Counted from the first letter of the stretch, positions 36,711 through 50,701 are shown. The stretch is 64,000 nt of DNA from Syngnathus acus (GCF_901709675.1 NC_051095.1:3905956-3969955), one strand, 5' to 3'. Numbers and translations: made by a program. Notes: generated from the sequence alone by a model not told the origin.

Positions 36711-37080
36711 CAAAACAATCATGTCTACATGATGTATTGCATAGTAGAGCTTTTTTTTTTTTTTCTGGAAAAAAAAAGATGTATTTGCAATAAAAATAGA
36801 ATACGTGAGACATTGTTCATGAATCAAGACACACACAGCCAGAGTCGTTTTGTCAAAGTGAAGTGTAATGTTATGTTACTTACAGTAAGCTTTCTATATA
36901 CACACCCAACTTCCCCCATCCCACACCCTAAACAAACATCTTTTCCTGCTGTTTCTTCTCGGAGACAACAAAAACAAAGTGAGTGAAATTGCTACGTGTA
37001 ATGCCGCCACTCAGTCAGACTTCTTTGGGATTAAATAAAATAAAAAATAAAAACATACATAAATAAATAAATAAATAAAT

Positions 37081-37082
<2 letters not shown>

Positions 37083-37169
<87 letters not shown>
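37083..37169. repeat. (GATA)n microsatellite
   Basis: About 21 perfect GATA units, preceded by (AAAT)n. Confidence 0.97.
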
Positions 37170-38087
37170 CAGCAGCATCAATCAAATGCTCCCTGCTTTC
37201 TTGCTGTTTTTTTATTTATTTTTTTTGCACTGTGACAAAATAAAATATTTTAACCAAGGCTTTAGCTGACAGGTAGATTATTAAAACAACAAAAAAGACA
37301 ATCAATTTTGTTTCACTATACATTCAAATGTAAACCCTGTCTCTCTCGCTCACACACGCACGCACACACACACACATTCAAATGACGGTGCTCATTGAGT
37401 ACAAAATAATTATATCATTGAAATCATTTAACTGATGTACAGGTAAAAGTACCGTTTAAGACAACGGGAAGAACAGTGATCAAATGGTACATCCAAAGTA
37501 TTGCTAAAGTAAGATGGACGAAAGCACACTTAAGGTGCAGTTGTTCAAGCCAGAGGTCAACTTGTTTTGATGAAATAAAAAAAAAAAACGTTCCGCTACC
37601 AACAAAGAAGAAAAGAGCCACTGGCATCCAGTTGTTTTCCCTTAAAGGGCAGTTGTGTGGAATTTCTGCACACACAATTTCTGTTATCTGCTACACGTGT
37701 TTCTTTCATCACACACTACAGACACGTTATGAATGCACATCGAATGATATAAAGATAGAAAACATCCTCATTGTCATTAGTACTAGCGATAATGATGACG
37801 TTTAGATACGGCGCCGTGAAAAAGGGGGCAGATCCTCTTTTCACGCCGCCGTATAGAGTAGATTAGTGGGAGAGTAACAAGTAAGGAGAAGGAACTTTGT
37901 TGTACTTTACATCATCTCTTGTAAATAAACAATTAATCCGAGTGCGTGGACAGATTTTTGGAAAACACAAGCGTTGATGATTTGCGTACATGACACACGT
38001 TTGATTGAGCCAACTTGAATCTTGTGTCGTGTTGACAGAGACGATCCCGAAAATTGTCCGCTTGCGTGTTTTCGGATCCATTTCTGA

Positions 38088-38093
38088 TTTATT
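38088..38093 (-). promoter_or_regulatory. Polyadenylation signal of ppp2r5b
   Basis: AATAAA on the minus strand, about 170 bp after the stop codon. Confidence 0.4.
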
Positions 38094-38262
38094 AAGCGCC
38101 GCAACTTAGTCCCGGAAAAAAAGGTACAATCTTGACCTTGTGTACTCTTTGAAAAAAGTAAAAGCAGGAGAAAAAAAAAAAGCTACCACTTCCGTGACAC
38201 AAATAAATAAAATATCGATCGGCTTTGTACCTCTATCGATCTTAGATCGCCTGACTTGGCGC

Positions 38263-39664
38263 CTAGGTGGCACTCTCCCCGGCCTCGGGCCGGTCTGCGC
38301 CTGGCGCGGGGCTCGGCTGGTCCCCTTTGTCGTGATGCTCGCGGTCGGCCCGTTCCTCCAGACGTCGCCACAGCTCGGCCTGCTCCCTCTCCCGCTTGAC
38401 GTCCCTGAGGAGGGTGCACGAATGAGGACAGGCACCGACCGTGCGCCGACCGCTCCGACTTCGACTCACTTTTGTTTCTCCGCCTTATAGGAAGTCGCCA
38501 GCTGTTCAAACAGCTCGCCGTTCATTTTCATGAAGGTCTCCAGGATGTCGAAGACGAGCGCCACGATGGGTCTAGGGGGAGACCTTTGCATGTTCAATGT
38601 GGTTAGGGGAGCTCCGATTCACAGCTAAAGCCAAACGTCCGTGTGAGCGCCACCTACTGGTTCCATTGCTCCTTGGAGAACGTGTAGAGGCTGGCGAAAA
38701 CCAGCGGGAGGACAACTTGACAGTTCTCCTCGATCAGACTCAGGATGTATTCGTTGTTCCAAAAATAACAGGCTCGCTCCACCACCTGATGCAGACGCCG
38801 GAATGCTTTCGTTTCATTTCACACGTTTCTACATCGCCGGTGCTCAAGCTAGCAGTCAATGAAAAATCCAATAGAGACGCTAACAGGAGAAATTATATGA
38901 ATGAATAAAATTTCAATGATGTTTCCAGGTAATAATAAAAATAACAAGAATACATTTCATTTCATTTGGTTGTTCAAAACGCTGACAGGAAATAAAAATG
39001 GACCTGGAAGTGAGGACTGGCGATGCAGGCGGCGATCTTTTTGAAGAGCGGCTCCTGCACTCGGACGAACTGAGACGGCTCAATGGCGTCGAGGATCTGC
39101 TCCATCTCGCCCAAGAACATCACCTCCTTCCGCGTGCACGTCTTGGGCCAGTATTTTAGCATCCCTCGGATGATCTGAAATAAAAGATCATACAGTACAG
39201 TGGATAGAAAAAGTCTACACACCCCTGTTTTAAATGCTAGCTTTTTGTGATTAAAAAAAAAAAAAATCAAGACTAAAATAAATCATTTTGTTTCACCATA
39301 AATATGACCTATGACCCATGGAACTTGCGTGTTGCATAACTGTACACACCCTTTGCTGTATACATTCTCACATATGACTAGGGATGCATTTGAATGACTC
39401 TTGGTGGTGCCGTTTTTTTTATAAAATCCCAATCAATTGGCTTTTGAACAGGGGTGTGTCAACCTTTTCTATCCACTGCGTTCTTGGATGATTTTGTACT
39501 CTCTCGATGTTGACTCATTTGACAAGCAACGCTCGACATTTCCTCGTCCCTGGCGTCATTGTCAACTGTGAAAAACAAACTTCAACTTACATGTTCAGCG
39601 CACGTGGAGTCTTTCTCAATGAACTGCACAATACAGTAGGTCAGCTGGGAAGGACCACACACAC

Positions 39665-39697
<33 letters not shown>

Positions 39698-42600
39698 CAC
39701 ACACAAAACAGTTGCGAGCATGAGACATGAGTGTCTTTTTGTTGCGCAATGTCACAAAGATCTTTTCCACCTGTAAACGTGTGTGCATGTTTGGTGTTCG
39801 CCCAGTTGCCGTCGCCACGGCGATTGTGAGCGACAACATTGGGCAAAAACAAGCGAGCGACTTTCTCTGCTTTTCATTTGACGAACGAGGTTATAAGACG
39901 TTGTAAAGTTCAAAGAAGAAACGACAAGAAAAACGCCGGAAAATAATTGTCAGGATTAGAATAAAACGTGAGGATGGGTCAAGCTATTTGACGTTTTGTT
40001 CAAAGTCTTAGTCTTAGTTAAGCCTGCATGGGATAAACACGACGTTTGGATTTTGTTGCCAAGACGGCCTTTTGTGGGAACGGGAGGTCGTTGTCAGGGG
40101 AAGGATTACGGAGACAGACGAACTTCCTAAAGGCGGATTTTTTTATGTGTCAGTTTGCATTCGGTGCATTTTCATTCATGAAGAGAAAGCTCGTTTGGAT
40201 GGCAGCTAAGAAACGCAAGATCGGCTTTTCTATAAAAGCGCTGTTAAGCTGGTCTTTTTTTTTTCTTATTTCTTGCGGCGTCTCAGAGGGATTTTTGAAG
40301 GGAAAAGCACTTAGAGGCGGAATAAATGGAAATGGCGAAAAAATGCGGTTCCAGAATCCTGAGAGGTTTAGGGGAAAAGGTTCACAGGTAGAATTTCGAG
40401 CACTTGTAAGAAATGTTTCCACATTGCAAGCCGCCGTGGGAACGCTATAAACAGACGGAAGCTGTTCTCTTCCTGACGGGGAGTGATGTCACCGGGCAGA
40501 TTATACGCTTCTCCCCTTCCAACAACATTGTCACCGTTATTATACTCAAAGCACCTATTGAGTCACTGACATGATTAAAAGGTCTTGCACTCATTTCTCA
40601 CTTTTGTTGGCATTGCCAACAAAAACTCCACCTGAGCTTGGTCCGCACAAGATTGAGTGTAAGAATCAAAAAGTGTGTGCGCGTGTGTGTGTGTGTGTGT
40701 AGGCAGGAGGACTGGGAGATGTGTCATCACTTTCTGTATAACAATCACATTTTGTGACAATAATAAAAATAAAAAAAACAGGCAAAACCAAACATTATGA
40801 CCACATTCACAACAATTGTTTCTCACACACACATACACATAGACACGTTCAGGGAAGTAGAGAGACATCCACACTCACACACACACAAACACACACATGC
40901 AGACAAAGACGTGCGCAGAAAATACACAAAAACAAACACACACTGACGTGCAGAAAGAGAGACAGGGAGAAACGAACGCAGCAACACAGACTCACTCACA
41001 GTCACACGGTGAGACTCAGACACAAAATGCATTTCGATGACATCTAGTGGCCAATTAGTGTTATCACCAAAAAGTCAGTGACTCAACTGACAGGGAAAAA
41101 CATTCTCGTCCAAATGAATGAAAGCCCTGTGAGCGAAAAATGTAACGGAATCGGAGCGTGACTGACCGGCGCGTGGAAGACGGACAAAGACTTTGCCGTG
41201 TGCAGCGGGATGAGAACCCGAACCAGGAACTGCTTGTGTTCGGCCTTCAAGGGCTGAGCGAAGCCGTTGATGATGCTGGCGGGCGACACAAAAGCCAAAA
41301 TTAGCACCAGCTCATGGTAAAGAACATTTGCTTGATATTCATTAAGTCCCATGCCAAGAAATTGGGGACTTTGCTTTGCTATAGGAGCTCCGCCCCTTTA
41401 TGGTGGCGTGACGTCGGCTCATCCGTCTTTCCTCCGGCGTGTCCTCCTTCATACATAATCGCCAGTGTGGGCGGGGCTATGAATAGTCGCAACATGACTG
41501 CCAGCCTCTCTCTTCTCCCTCTACCTTGGCTTCCAACGTTTTTGTCATCTCTAAAATGTTTTTTGCCATTTGTTCCTGAACTCAAATCACCTTTCCCACT
41601 GATTTGAACGGAAATGCCATCGATGCTCAGCTCCTCTCTCGACTCCTCGCTGCAGCAGTTATATTAAGTCGCTCGTCGTAGAGGATAAAGAATAGATGCC
41701 TGCGCGTAATGTTATATTGACTGTCATGCGGTGCGTTACGATATCACCACATGGATGCTAACTGTTAGCACCTATGGAGTTTTTCATTGTACGTTGGCAA
41801 CAAGGTAACAGAAGCTAAAGCAGTAATTTTTGTGCTCACCTGCCGAGGATCTCCAACAGCTCCGCGACGCCGTTAAATTGCTCAGCCTCATAAATGAACC
41901 TGGACAACAAATGACGCTTTATCATTATTATTCAGAAAGGGCTTGAGAATTGGCAGAAAGTGGACCGGTACCTGAGGAAGATGTTATTGATCTGCTTGCG
42001 GATATAGGCTCGCAGGCCGAGAAGTTTTCCATACATGCGGTGTAAAATGGTCTTGAGGTACTCCCTCTCCCTGGGGTCCTCGCTATCAAAAAGTTCTAGG
42101 AGCTAAACACATAGTAAACGGTTCTGATGGTGGTCTGTCTGGAACACCGGCACACGTGGGAAGGACAGATTACCTGAAATACGAATTTCTGGTCCACGTA
42201 GCGCTTGGCCACGGAGGGCTTGAAATCAGGACTTTCCAAGAAGCGCAAGAAGAATTCGTACACCAGCTAGGAAAGAGGCGCAAATTTTGTTCACTTCTTC
42301 GGACACTTTGTGACAGGATGGAGTCTACCTGAAGATGTGGCCAGGAGGCCTCTTGCGGGGGGTCGTCCTCTTCCGGGTCAAACTCGGGATTCTCGCACGG
42401 TGGGAGACAGCGGAAGATATTGTCGGATATCTGCGATGAAAGACAAAAGTAGATGGCGGAAATGAGCTGACAGGGGAGAGAAGATGAGCGAGGGCGTTCT
42501 CCCCCCGTACCATCTTAATGGCCTCCGGGTACAGTGGCTCGATGAGGACTCCTTTGCTGGTGGCCACGTTCTCCACCAGCTCGTTGAGCGCCGCCCGCTT

Positions 42601-43728
42601 GATCTCCTTCCCATTTAGGTCGGCCACGCAGTCCAGGAAGTCAAAGGTCACGCAGCACTGCTGCAACTTCTTGCTGAAGAGGTCGTGGTATTCAGCGGCG
42701 GGGGCGTCTGCCAACCGGTAAACCGTACAAGAAGAACGAGAACAGGTTTTTGCCGTGATGTACCACATAACACAAGAGCAACCTACGTTTTGAACACAAC
42801 CAGATCCTCAGTTATAACAGGGTGTGTACACTTATGCAAAGACAGTCTCATTTATTTTTATTCCCCCTCCATAGAATATTTCTTTTTGTCAATTGTGTTT
42901 CACAGGTTTGAAATTCCTTACCTTATTTTTTTTTCAAGTATCACAAAACCCATTTGAACAGGGGGTGTAGACTTTTGCTATCCGTTGTAAAATGAGGCAA
43001 ATATAAATAAATGCTCAATCGTATGACTTCAGACAGCTTTTTTTTTGCTTCCAAGAGACCTCTACTTTATTAGCCGTGCTTTATTTGTTGGTGTTCATTG
43101 GATGGTACAAGATTTTAAAAAAAACAGTAAGTTATTTTAAATTCAAATAAAGACTGAGACTAAGCTAAATCATTTCAAAACTTTTTCCGCCGTTAATCAG
43201 ACTTATACTCTTAACAACTTAAGTGATTTTTTTTTTTTTTTAAAGTGATTTAAAAACAGACCATGCACAAGTGTTCACACCCTCTTAACGGCACACTGAC
43301 ACCTGCATTTAAAGCAGGGGTAGGCAACTCTGGTCCTGGATGGCCGTTGTCCTGCTGCATGTCCTGCTGCAGGTCAGGTCTCCCTGTTGCAACACACCTG
43401 ATTCAAATGAATCAGGTGTGTTGCAACACTAGTAACACTAGCACTAGCAGTAGCAATGTTAACTTTACAAGGAAATTGACCGGCAACTTTTGGATGACTG
43501 ACAAATGATGTGTGTGTTGTGTGGTGCGGACTGACCTTTGAGAAGGGGCAATGGCGTAAGCTCCACCAGGGAGCTCTGGTAGCGGAAGTTTGACGAGCTA
43601 GGGGACCTCCTTCGGCGCGCCCTGCGGATGGAGCGACGCACGAAGCCGTCCACTTTCTCCGCTGACGGCACCGAGAAGCTGCTGGTGGGTGAGGACGGAC
43701 TGGACGGGGGGAGCTTGGTGGTCTCCAT
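38263..43728 (-). CDS. ppp2r5b: PP2A regulatory subunit B56-beta
   Basis: Twelve minus-strand exons: 43536-43728, 42511-42707, 42329-42430, 42174-42266, 41972-42102, 41840-41899, 41167-41275, 39591-39644, 39004-39174, 38658-38785, 38470-38571, 38263-38404; 493 aa, against 497 in human. The N terminus [17 protein letters not shown] with KVDGFVRRS and FRYQSS is that of the beta isoform; the HEAT-like B56 core follows ([104 protein letters not shown]). The acidic/basic tail ([18 protein letters not shown]) is also beta-like. It targets the PP2A A/C dimer to substrates carrying LxxIxE motifs. Its position next to the thyrostimulin genes matches the human PPP2R5B-GPHA2 neighbourhood. Confidence 0.97.
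39198..39478. mobile_element. MITE with ~37-bp terminal inverted repeats, in a ppp2r5b intron
   Basis: The left end CAGTGGATAGAAAAAGTCTA continuing CACACCCCTGTT is matched at the right end by AACAGGGGTGTGTC...TTTTCTATCCACTG. The ~280-bp interior is AT-rich and non-coding. The element begins only 24 bp from the exon ending at 39174. A related fragment (CAGGGGGTGTAGACTTTTGC) lies near 42957-42985. Confidence 0.75.
42795..43440. repeat. Composite repeat region in ppp2r5b intron 1
   Basis: Includes the MITE-related fragment (42820-42990), a poly-T run at 43228-43242, and at 43312-43432 an inverted repeat GCAACACACCTGATTCA / TGAATCAGGTGTGTTGCA preceded by GGTAGGCAACTCTGGTCCTGG, a foldback element of the same general kind as the Satellite B seed. 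Confidence 0.55.
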
Positions 43729-45653
43729 GGTTGGGGGGCGGGGGGTAGGGGGGGCTCACCAAATACGGGTGATGGGGGGCCTCAGAATCACAGACGGGAC
43801 AAGGTGAGGTGAGGAAGGGAATCTTCTGGGACTTGTGGGGGACAATGATGTCAAAACTCGCACGATGAATGAACGGCAGTCCTGCTGGTTCTGATCCTAG
43901 TCCACATCCGAACACGTACACTCCTGATAAACGAGCCTGCCGGTTGTGGTTTTAATTGCAATCCGGGCCCACCTCGGGCTCCTCGTCAAGCACCTCGAGG
44001 CTCGTCTCCTTTGCTCCAGGCCTCCCTCGGATGCTGGTCCTGATGCTCGCCGTCCTCCAGACGCGCGCGCAGATCAGGGCGGGGGAAGGAAGCCTCGCCT
44101 CACCTCGCCGCGCGACTCCCCTCCGTCTGGCTGGACGACGAGACGAGGCTTTCCTGGCAGTGGCAACCAAAGAGACCAAATCAAAACTCGGAAATGTTCT
44201 TTGTGAGACAATAGCGATGGGCTCTCCGTCCTTCGCAAGTCGTTATTCGAAGCGGGCAAGGCTCAGCCGCTCAGGTTCGACTGCTCATCGTTAAGCTAGA
44301 CGCTAGCAAGGACCACACCGGAAATACACGATCTACTCTTTCACAATTACACATAAAAGAAACGTGTGGAAAATCATTGGAAGCCGTCAAAATGAGAAGA
44401 CAACAAAACACTAGGTGCATGGTAATTAGTCTGAATCGAAAGCGACCCACTGCGTCTGCTTGAAATACTTTTGATAAGCACTCTGAACCAGGTTGAGGCT
44501 TTATTTTGAAACGACAAGGCCAGACGACGTAGGATCTCAACCTGAAAAGTTTTGACTTAATGCAGGAGGAGACGAGGCTCCATCCATACTGCGGATGACG
44601 CTAGCAGACGGAGAGATGGATGGAGTTATTCATGTCATTCTGCATATAAGATCACCGTCTAATGAGCTTCAGCGGGTAAACTTTTAAAATAATTTTTTGT
44701 ATCGTTTTTGGGGCTGATCAGACTGTCAATTTAGTTTGATCTATAAAGCACTGTCAACAGCCGTACCTGTAAAAATACTGCACATAAGATCGAACATAAA
44801 ATGCAAGAAGTGATGTAACCATTTTAAGACAGCATTATGAAATAATTAATTCAACGTTATTTATAGAACACTTTAAAAACTACCAGAGCCGCAGAGAAAA
44901 TTCTGTAGCTGCGTATAAAGTAATAATCAGAAGTATAAACACAATAAATTAACTGAGTTAAAACAATTGAACACTAAAACAATGCCAAGTCTCATGTTGA
45001 GTCAAAAGCCAAAGAATAAAAATGTTTTATGAACATATATTACGTGCCTATTAATTCATTATCTGGTAATAATTTAAGAACTAGAAAAACTGTCCACTTC
45101 TGCCCCAGGAATGTGTAACTTACTTGGTAGTAGTCGCAAGCATGTGGTCTATCCCAAGTCAATGTTCTAGAATTTTCTTAGGGGACTGACAGCACAGAAG
45201 ATAAACATTTTATTTTAAAACGGGATCTAAAAAAAAAAAATACAAAACAGGTTGACACAACCCAATTGAGACACACAACAACCATACAATTAAAATAAAG
45301 TCCAATAAAACATTTCAAGCTGACAGGAAATTTGGAACTTCAAACTTGGCAGGTACTGTGTTTTTTGTTTGTTTTGTTCTTCTCCTGTTTTTAAGAACAT
45401 CAATTAAAAAAATTGGGGACCAGGGGAAAAGAAATCAGTTGCCCTGTTTTCATCAACAGAATCCCAATCAATTTGGCTCTTCTTCACATCATCTTGTGGT
45501 GTTGGTTTCCAGTGACATTCCTGAGGAACTCCAACCAACAGTTGGGATGGAAATGTACAACTTGTAGTCCCGTGATCTGTTTGACTACTTCCTCTATCAG
45601 CACAAAAACGAAATAATAGCAGCTAAGACTCCTTGATTCACTTGGACCACAAT
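43729..45653. other. ppp2r5b promoter/5' UTR region and mus81 3' flank
   Basis: 43940-44300 is GC-rich with CpGs and several donors and probably contains the ppp2r5b 5' UTR exon(s) and promoter. 44640-45340 is AT-rich with a fish-type short repeat (TTATTTATAGAACACTTTAAA, about 44850-44945). Minus-strand AATAAA at 45208-45213 could serve mus81. No other gene seen. Confidence 0.45.
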
Positions 45654-48600
45654 TTAAGACAGCGCTCCTTTGGTGCAGTACAGCTGGTAGAGAGTTCGGC
45701 TCAAAGCGGGACCCAGGTTCCTCGGGAAACAAAGTGGCACATTTTTATTGTCTTTTGAGGAAATTGTTTGTGTTATTAGAATGAACATTTCAAATAGCAA
45801 TGCTATTGGCCAACCTGTTGAGCCTCCCGCATGGAATGGCGGACAGCAGCTTCTCCTTGCCTGCTTCGCTTGCACACTGGCCGTAGGCCGCCAGGAGACT
45901 TTGGGGAGGAAGATTCAAGATCAGCAGCTCACTTTTGTCCTCCGAGGAGTTCACAAAGTGAATCAAGTACCTGTGGGGCGTGTTGTATCGCTCCAGGATG
46001 GCCGCCGCTTTGTCTGCGGACAAGCCGCTCACTTGCATCAACTGTCTGGCAAAGGCTTCACGCACTGTCTGACTCTAAAACAGAGGCGGGGTGTCGGTCG
46101 GTTAAAGTGCCAAGCGCGACCCCGGGAACTAGGCGGCTCACCTTGTTCTTGACGGCGCTGTGGTTAAACTCGGCGAAAGACTGGAGGGAGCACAAGGGGG
46201 CGTTGTGGTCACGGGGGTCCTGGTCACCGTTCAGCTCACGAGAGTAACACACCAGTGTGCGCTTCTGAGGATTTCAGGTCACATGCTTGAACAAGACACA
46301 ATCATTTTGTTTCCATTTTTTAGCTAATGTTTTTGCTAATATTTGTATTTTGTCAGTTTAAGAATTTGACTTTATTTTATTAGTTTTTCAGCTTTCAAAT
46401 TTTTTGTTTGTATTTCTGTATGTTTTTCTAATATTTGTATTTTAACACATTATTTTTTGGGGTTTTTACTTAACAGCAGTTTGAGAGTGAGAGAATTATG
46501 GTCTGACCTGGTAGAGTTTGCTGAGGTGAGTGGTCATGAAGGCCAGGTAGGCGGCCGATTCCCTGATGTCGCACACCCGTTTGACGAAGAAGCCGTCTAC
46601 CACTTGCGTGTTGACCACGGCCTGCTGCAGCGTCATTTCGGGGAGACTCAGCTGGGATGCCGCCTTCCCGTGTCCCTCCACCAGGTAGATAGGCCTGCGT
46701 AGGCCGCACCTCTTCAGGCGAAACTGACAGGGACACGGCGTGTTATGCCAAAATCTCTTTCCACTGCATTTACGGTGGAACTTCCATTTTTGTTCTCAAT
46801 CTGCTCCAGGTAATTTACATGCTTTTATTTTGACACGATGTGTCACACAAGCTTGAATTGTTCAATGTTGTTTTGGTATGTAAAGTAATATATTGGGTTC
46901 AACCTGTAAATAAAATTGTTCTTAGCTGACCTTCTGTTCCCGGAAATGTCCGTCGATGATGCTACCACACAGGTCGTCCATCCGCTTCCTTTCGATGATG
47001 TAATCGAGGACCAGCTCTCTGCCTGCGCTTGCTCGCGAGTGACCTGAAAAATCTTTAATGTTACCGAGGACACTCAGACGGGACGGAGGCAGGCTGGCCG
47101 GACGAGAGCAGAAATCCCACCTGACGCGGGCGTGACCTTTTCCCGGGCCACCCACAGGAAGTCGCCCACGTTGAGCTTCCTGATGTCAAAGTTGACGCCT
47201 CTCCTTCGGAGCTCAGTGACCAGCTCCTGCTTGCAGTTGCGGCTGCCACTGCGGGCGCACCGGTGCGTGAAGATAAGTGGCGGGCGAACGAGATGACAAC
47301 ACGGCCTTTCGGGCCGGTGCGCTCACCCGGTCGTCTCGCTGACGTCCACGCAAAGGACGATGTCGAAGGTGCCGGCCAGTAGGCGTTCTCCGCTTGACGT
47401 CTTGCACTTTGGCCTGATACAAACACTTGGCTCATTTTATAGCTCCCCATTTTAAAATAAGAAAAATTTAAGTGATTGCAAATTGCGCTCCCAAGCTACC
47501 ACTAGAGGGTGCGTACTTACTCTACTGTGTCTTTGTTGACGTCATCCTCATCACTCGCAGTGAGGTCCACGGCCACAGGACAACCTTCCTCTTCCTCTTT
47601 ATCGTCCTCCAGAGGCGCCTCAGACGTACACGCCACAGAATCCAGACGCCGCGCCAAAGACACGCCTTCCTCCGTCAGAGAGTAGCTGACAGGACAACAT
47701 GCCAGTCAGTCATCGACAGACAAAAATTTGCAACTAAAATATTTTCAATTTTGTCAAAGTATTTTTGCTCTTTTTTCCTTGATATTTTATTGTGAATATT
47801 TTGTTTCATTTTACTTTTTAATTTATATATTAGTAATTTGTGGTCTAATATTTTTGCACATCTGGTCTAATTCTGATTTGTGTATTTTCCCATCTACTAT
47901 TCCATGATAATGGGTGAAAGGTACCGTGCAGGATTGTGCGTCTTCATCAGCAGGTTCCTCTTGATCAGGGTGGCGACTGCCGACCAGGCGGCGTATTTAC
48001 ATCCGATCTCCGGCTATGGGCGGAGAAAGCGGAGACGTCTTGACTTGCCTTGGCACGCTTCAAGAAGTCAATGTGGAAGTGCGGACGGTGAGCGGGACTG
48101 ACCACGGTGAAGGATTTCTGGCAGAGATGCTGCGCTTGGGTCTGCAACTCCATCTTGAACATGAAACCTTTACTGCCCGCCGCCTGCGCTCAGACACGGT
48201 GCTTGCTAAGTCGGTTGAAAAAATCAAAAGACCGGCGGAATCGTGATAACATTACCTGCGAGTGTCTATAAAGGGTGAGTAGCACAGCGTAACCGCCGGA
48301 TCCTTTTTGGGGCGCGTACTCCCTCTTCTTCCTCTTGGTCGCTCCTCTTTCTCTTTTCTGATCCTGGGTCCATTTAAACAGAAAAGCATCACAGAGGGAA
48401 ACATTTTATGCTTTTGTTTTCTGGATGAAGAGGTAAAGAACGCTCATGGAGGCAGCACTTCGCAGGGCACTGAATACGCATGTCGGAATTCCACGTGTCA
48501 TTTCCCTGAAAAGACAGAAGATGTTTTGAATCGTGTCACCTTTCTGCTGGGACCTGGACTCTTGTCGTCGGCGCGGCCGAGAGGCGATACTTCTCTGCCG

Positions 48601-49699
48601 ACGGCTGTGTGCTCACCTGAGGAGAGGATGAGGTCAAGTCAAAATGATGTTTTTGTCTGTTTCCTATCATAGAATGTTGTGCTTTTTTTAAAATTTAATT
48701 TATTGTCATATTTATGAACTAGTGCAAAATGGTTGTACTATTTCATCTAGTAGTTTTATATTTTTTTATATTTCTTTTCCTATATTTAAATTTTTTTAAC
48801 CCTTAATAGTTTATATTTTAAGTCAATTTTATGTTTGTTGTAATATTCGTGTAGGTTTGTGTCCAATATTTTATTTTTTTATCAAATATTTTTGTAGTTT
48901 CATCTGGTATTTTGTATTAATTTCTTTGTCTTTGTGGGAATACGTGTTCTGTTTGTGTATTTTCGTCTTTTTCAATCTAACATTTCTGTGTATTCTGTTT
49001 AATACTGCATTTTGCATGTTAGTGTAATATTTGCGTGGTTTTTTTTATTCTGGAGTTCTACCAATCAACTGTTGAACTGTACTGAATAAATCAATTTATT
49101 TTATAATACAACAAAATTGGAGTGAAAAACAAATCATCAGAGTAATTGCGTATGTTCTGTACAACTCACCGCACTCTCTGTAGTGTTGTTGCAGCTTTGA
49201 GTCCAGGATCTTGCATATGCCGTCTCCAAAGTTCTGCAGAATTTTCGCCTCTCTGGCATCCCGAAGCGGAAGAGGATATTTATTCAGAGAATTGATGGCC
49301 TTAAAAACAAACACACAAACAACAACTGTTGGCTATTTCCCCCCCCCCGATTAATTTAAAAGGGACTTGAGTAAATCAGATTAAAATTGGAACTGTTTGT
49401 ATTTATTTTAATTTAGAGGTCGTTTCACAAGGTGGAGTTGGTTGGGTAGGTAAACATTGAAATATTTTTCTCTGTATTTCATAACATATACTGCCCAAAT
49501 TTTGCTCTGGGAAGCTATTCAGAGACCCTGGAAAGAAATACAAGCAGAAACTATTTACCTTCTGGTAAGTGTACTGGATCTTCTGGCCTTTCTCCTTGGC
49601 TTCGTCTCGGAGTTCCGTGAGCCACTTGAGGAATAGAGGGTTCGGGCACGCAGGCAGGGCACGTTTACGGCCCATCACAACCGGTTCGGGGGCGGACAT
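45654..49699 (-). CDS. mus81: MUS81 structure-specific endonuclease catalytic subunit
   Basis: Fifteen minus-strand exons: 49559-49699, 49170-49299, 48540-48616, 48256-48363, 48103-48183, 47925-48013, 47521-47685, 47327-47413, 47121-47248, 46931-47022, 46508-46723, 46142-46264, 45971-46074, 45815-45898, 45654-45720; 563 aa (human 551). An N-terminal helix-hairpin-helix follows the start ([31 protein letters not shown]). A winged helix ([19 protein letters not shown]) precedes an acidic linker. The XPF-family nuclease follows ([33 protein letters not shown], the last containing the metal-binding ERKxxxD). A C-terminal HhH ends [15 protein letters not shown]. With EME1/EME2 it cuts branched DNA at stalled forks and in crossovers. 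The active-site residues visible are intact. Confidence 0.97.
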
Positions 49700-50632
49700 G
49701 TCGCTGGATGAGCCGTGGAATGCATAAAGTGACACAGTTGGCGACTAATTACACTGTGTCAAGAGCGGACTAGTTGTGGTGTTTGGGATATGGACTGCTT
49801 CTCTGTCCGCACTTTACCTACAATATTAATTCGGAATAATCATCAAACATACAATTTCAATGTTAACTAAATTCACCATCCGCTCTGGTCCAATCGGAAG
49901 TCTCGTTGACATTACTTCCTGGTTTGTCACGAAGAAGAAGGAGGATGAGATAACCCGGCTAAGCGCAATGGCAACATTGCCACCTAGCGGTAATTTCCTG
50001 AACTAGCATTAACATTTGTAAACAAAGCATGTTATTCTGTATTTCACACACCATTACATTATTTTCAAATAAGTCTATATAAAATTAGTAATAACATTAG
50101 GTCACGATGGTTATGTTATGTGACCATTTTCATTTTGAACGATTTAATGAAGGTGTAGTTTTTTTTTTCTAATCAGACACTTGATTTGTAAACTATCACA
50201 TTTTATTTTTTGTCCTGACAGTTACCAAGTTACGATCGGCCCAAGTGGAATTTCCAGACCGTTATCCAGGTCTGCACACATCCTCAAGCGAAGAGGGCGT
50301 TTGCCGGATTCCTCCAACAAGACCTGACAAGAGGCCAGGAATCTGACTGCGCCCTCTCATCCAGCTCGGTCACATGATACTGTCTCTGCTTTGCAAGTGG
50401 CAAGTTTGCATAGCTGCTCGATGAATACAACACACCCAGAGAACTCCATTGTCATTTCATCTCCATGTCCCTTTTAATGAAAAGTTGTCTTTCATAGAAA
50501 AGTTGGATTATTAAGTTGCTTTACAGTAAATCCCGCGGGTCATATTCACAAGCAGTAAAAAGGTGTAAAAGTAGGTTTATAGGCGATCCCCGTTGAAATC
50601 CACGCAGAAATCAAATTGCTTGTTGTGCTTTT

Positions 50633-50667
<35 letters not shown>

Positions 50668-50701
50668 AGCATCGAGTCCTTTTGGCGCCTCTGTCCTCGC
50701 T
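49700..50701. other. mus81 promoter region / ovol1 3' UTR
   Basis: The minus-strand AATAAA near 50203-50208 would give ovol1 a ~500-bp 3' UTR containing a CA tract (50636-50661). The mus81 start region (49700-50000) has few features beyond mixed GC content. No extra gene. Confidence 0.45.

Larger units (their letters stand above)
35900..38087. other. Spacer upstream of gphb5 and downstream of ppp2r5b
   Basis: Holds a candidate gphb5 5' exon (35900-35960), a diverged TGACC-rich minisatellite (36540-36710), an (AAAT)n run at 37056-37081, the GATA microsatellite, and CA tracts near 37350. No gene seen. Confidence 0.5.

Noticed and set aside
40046-40450. 134-codon plus-strand frame in a ppp2r5b intron.
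   Set aside because: No domain, no homology I can recognise, no splice or promoter context, and it lies within an intron on the opposite strand of a well-defined gene.
40754-41047. His/Thr-rich frame.
   Set aside because: Translated CA microsatellite.
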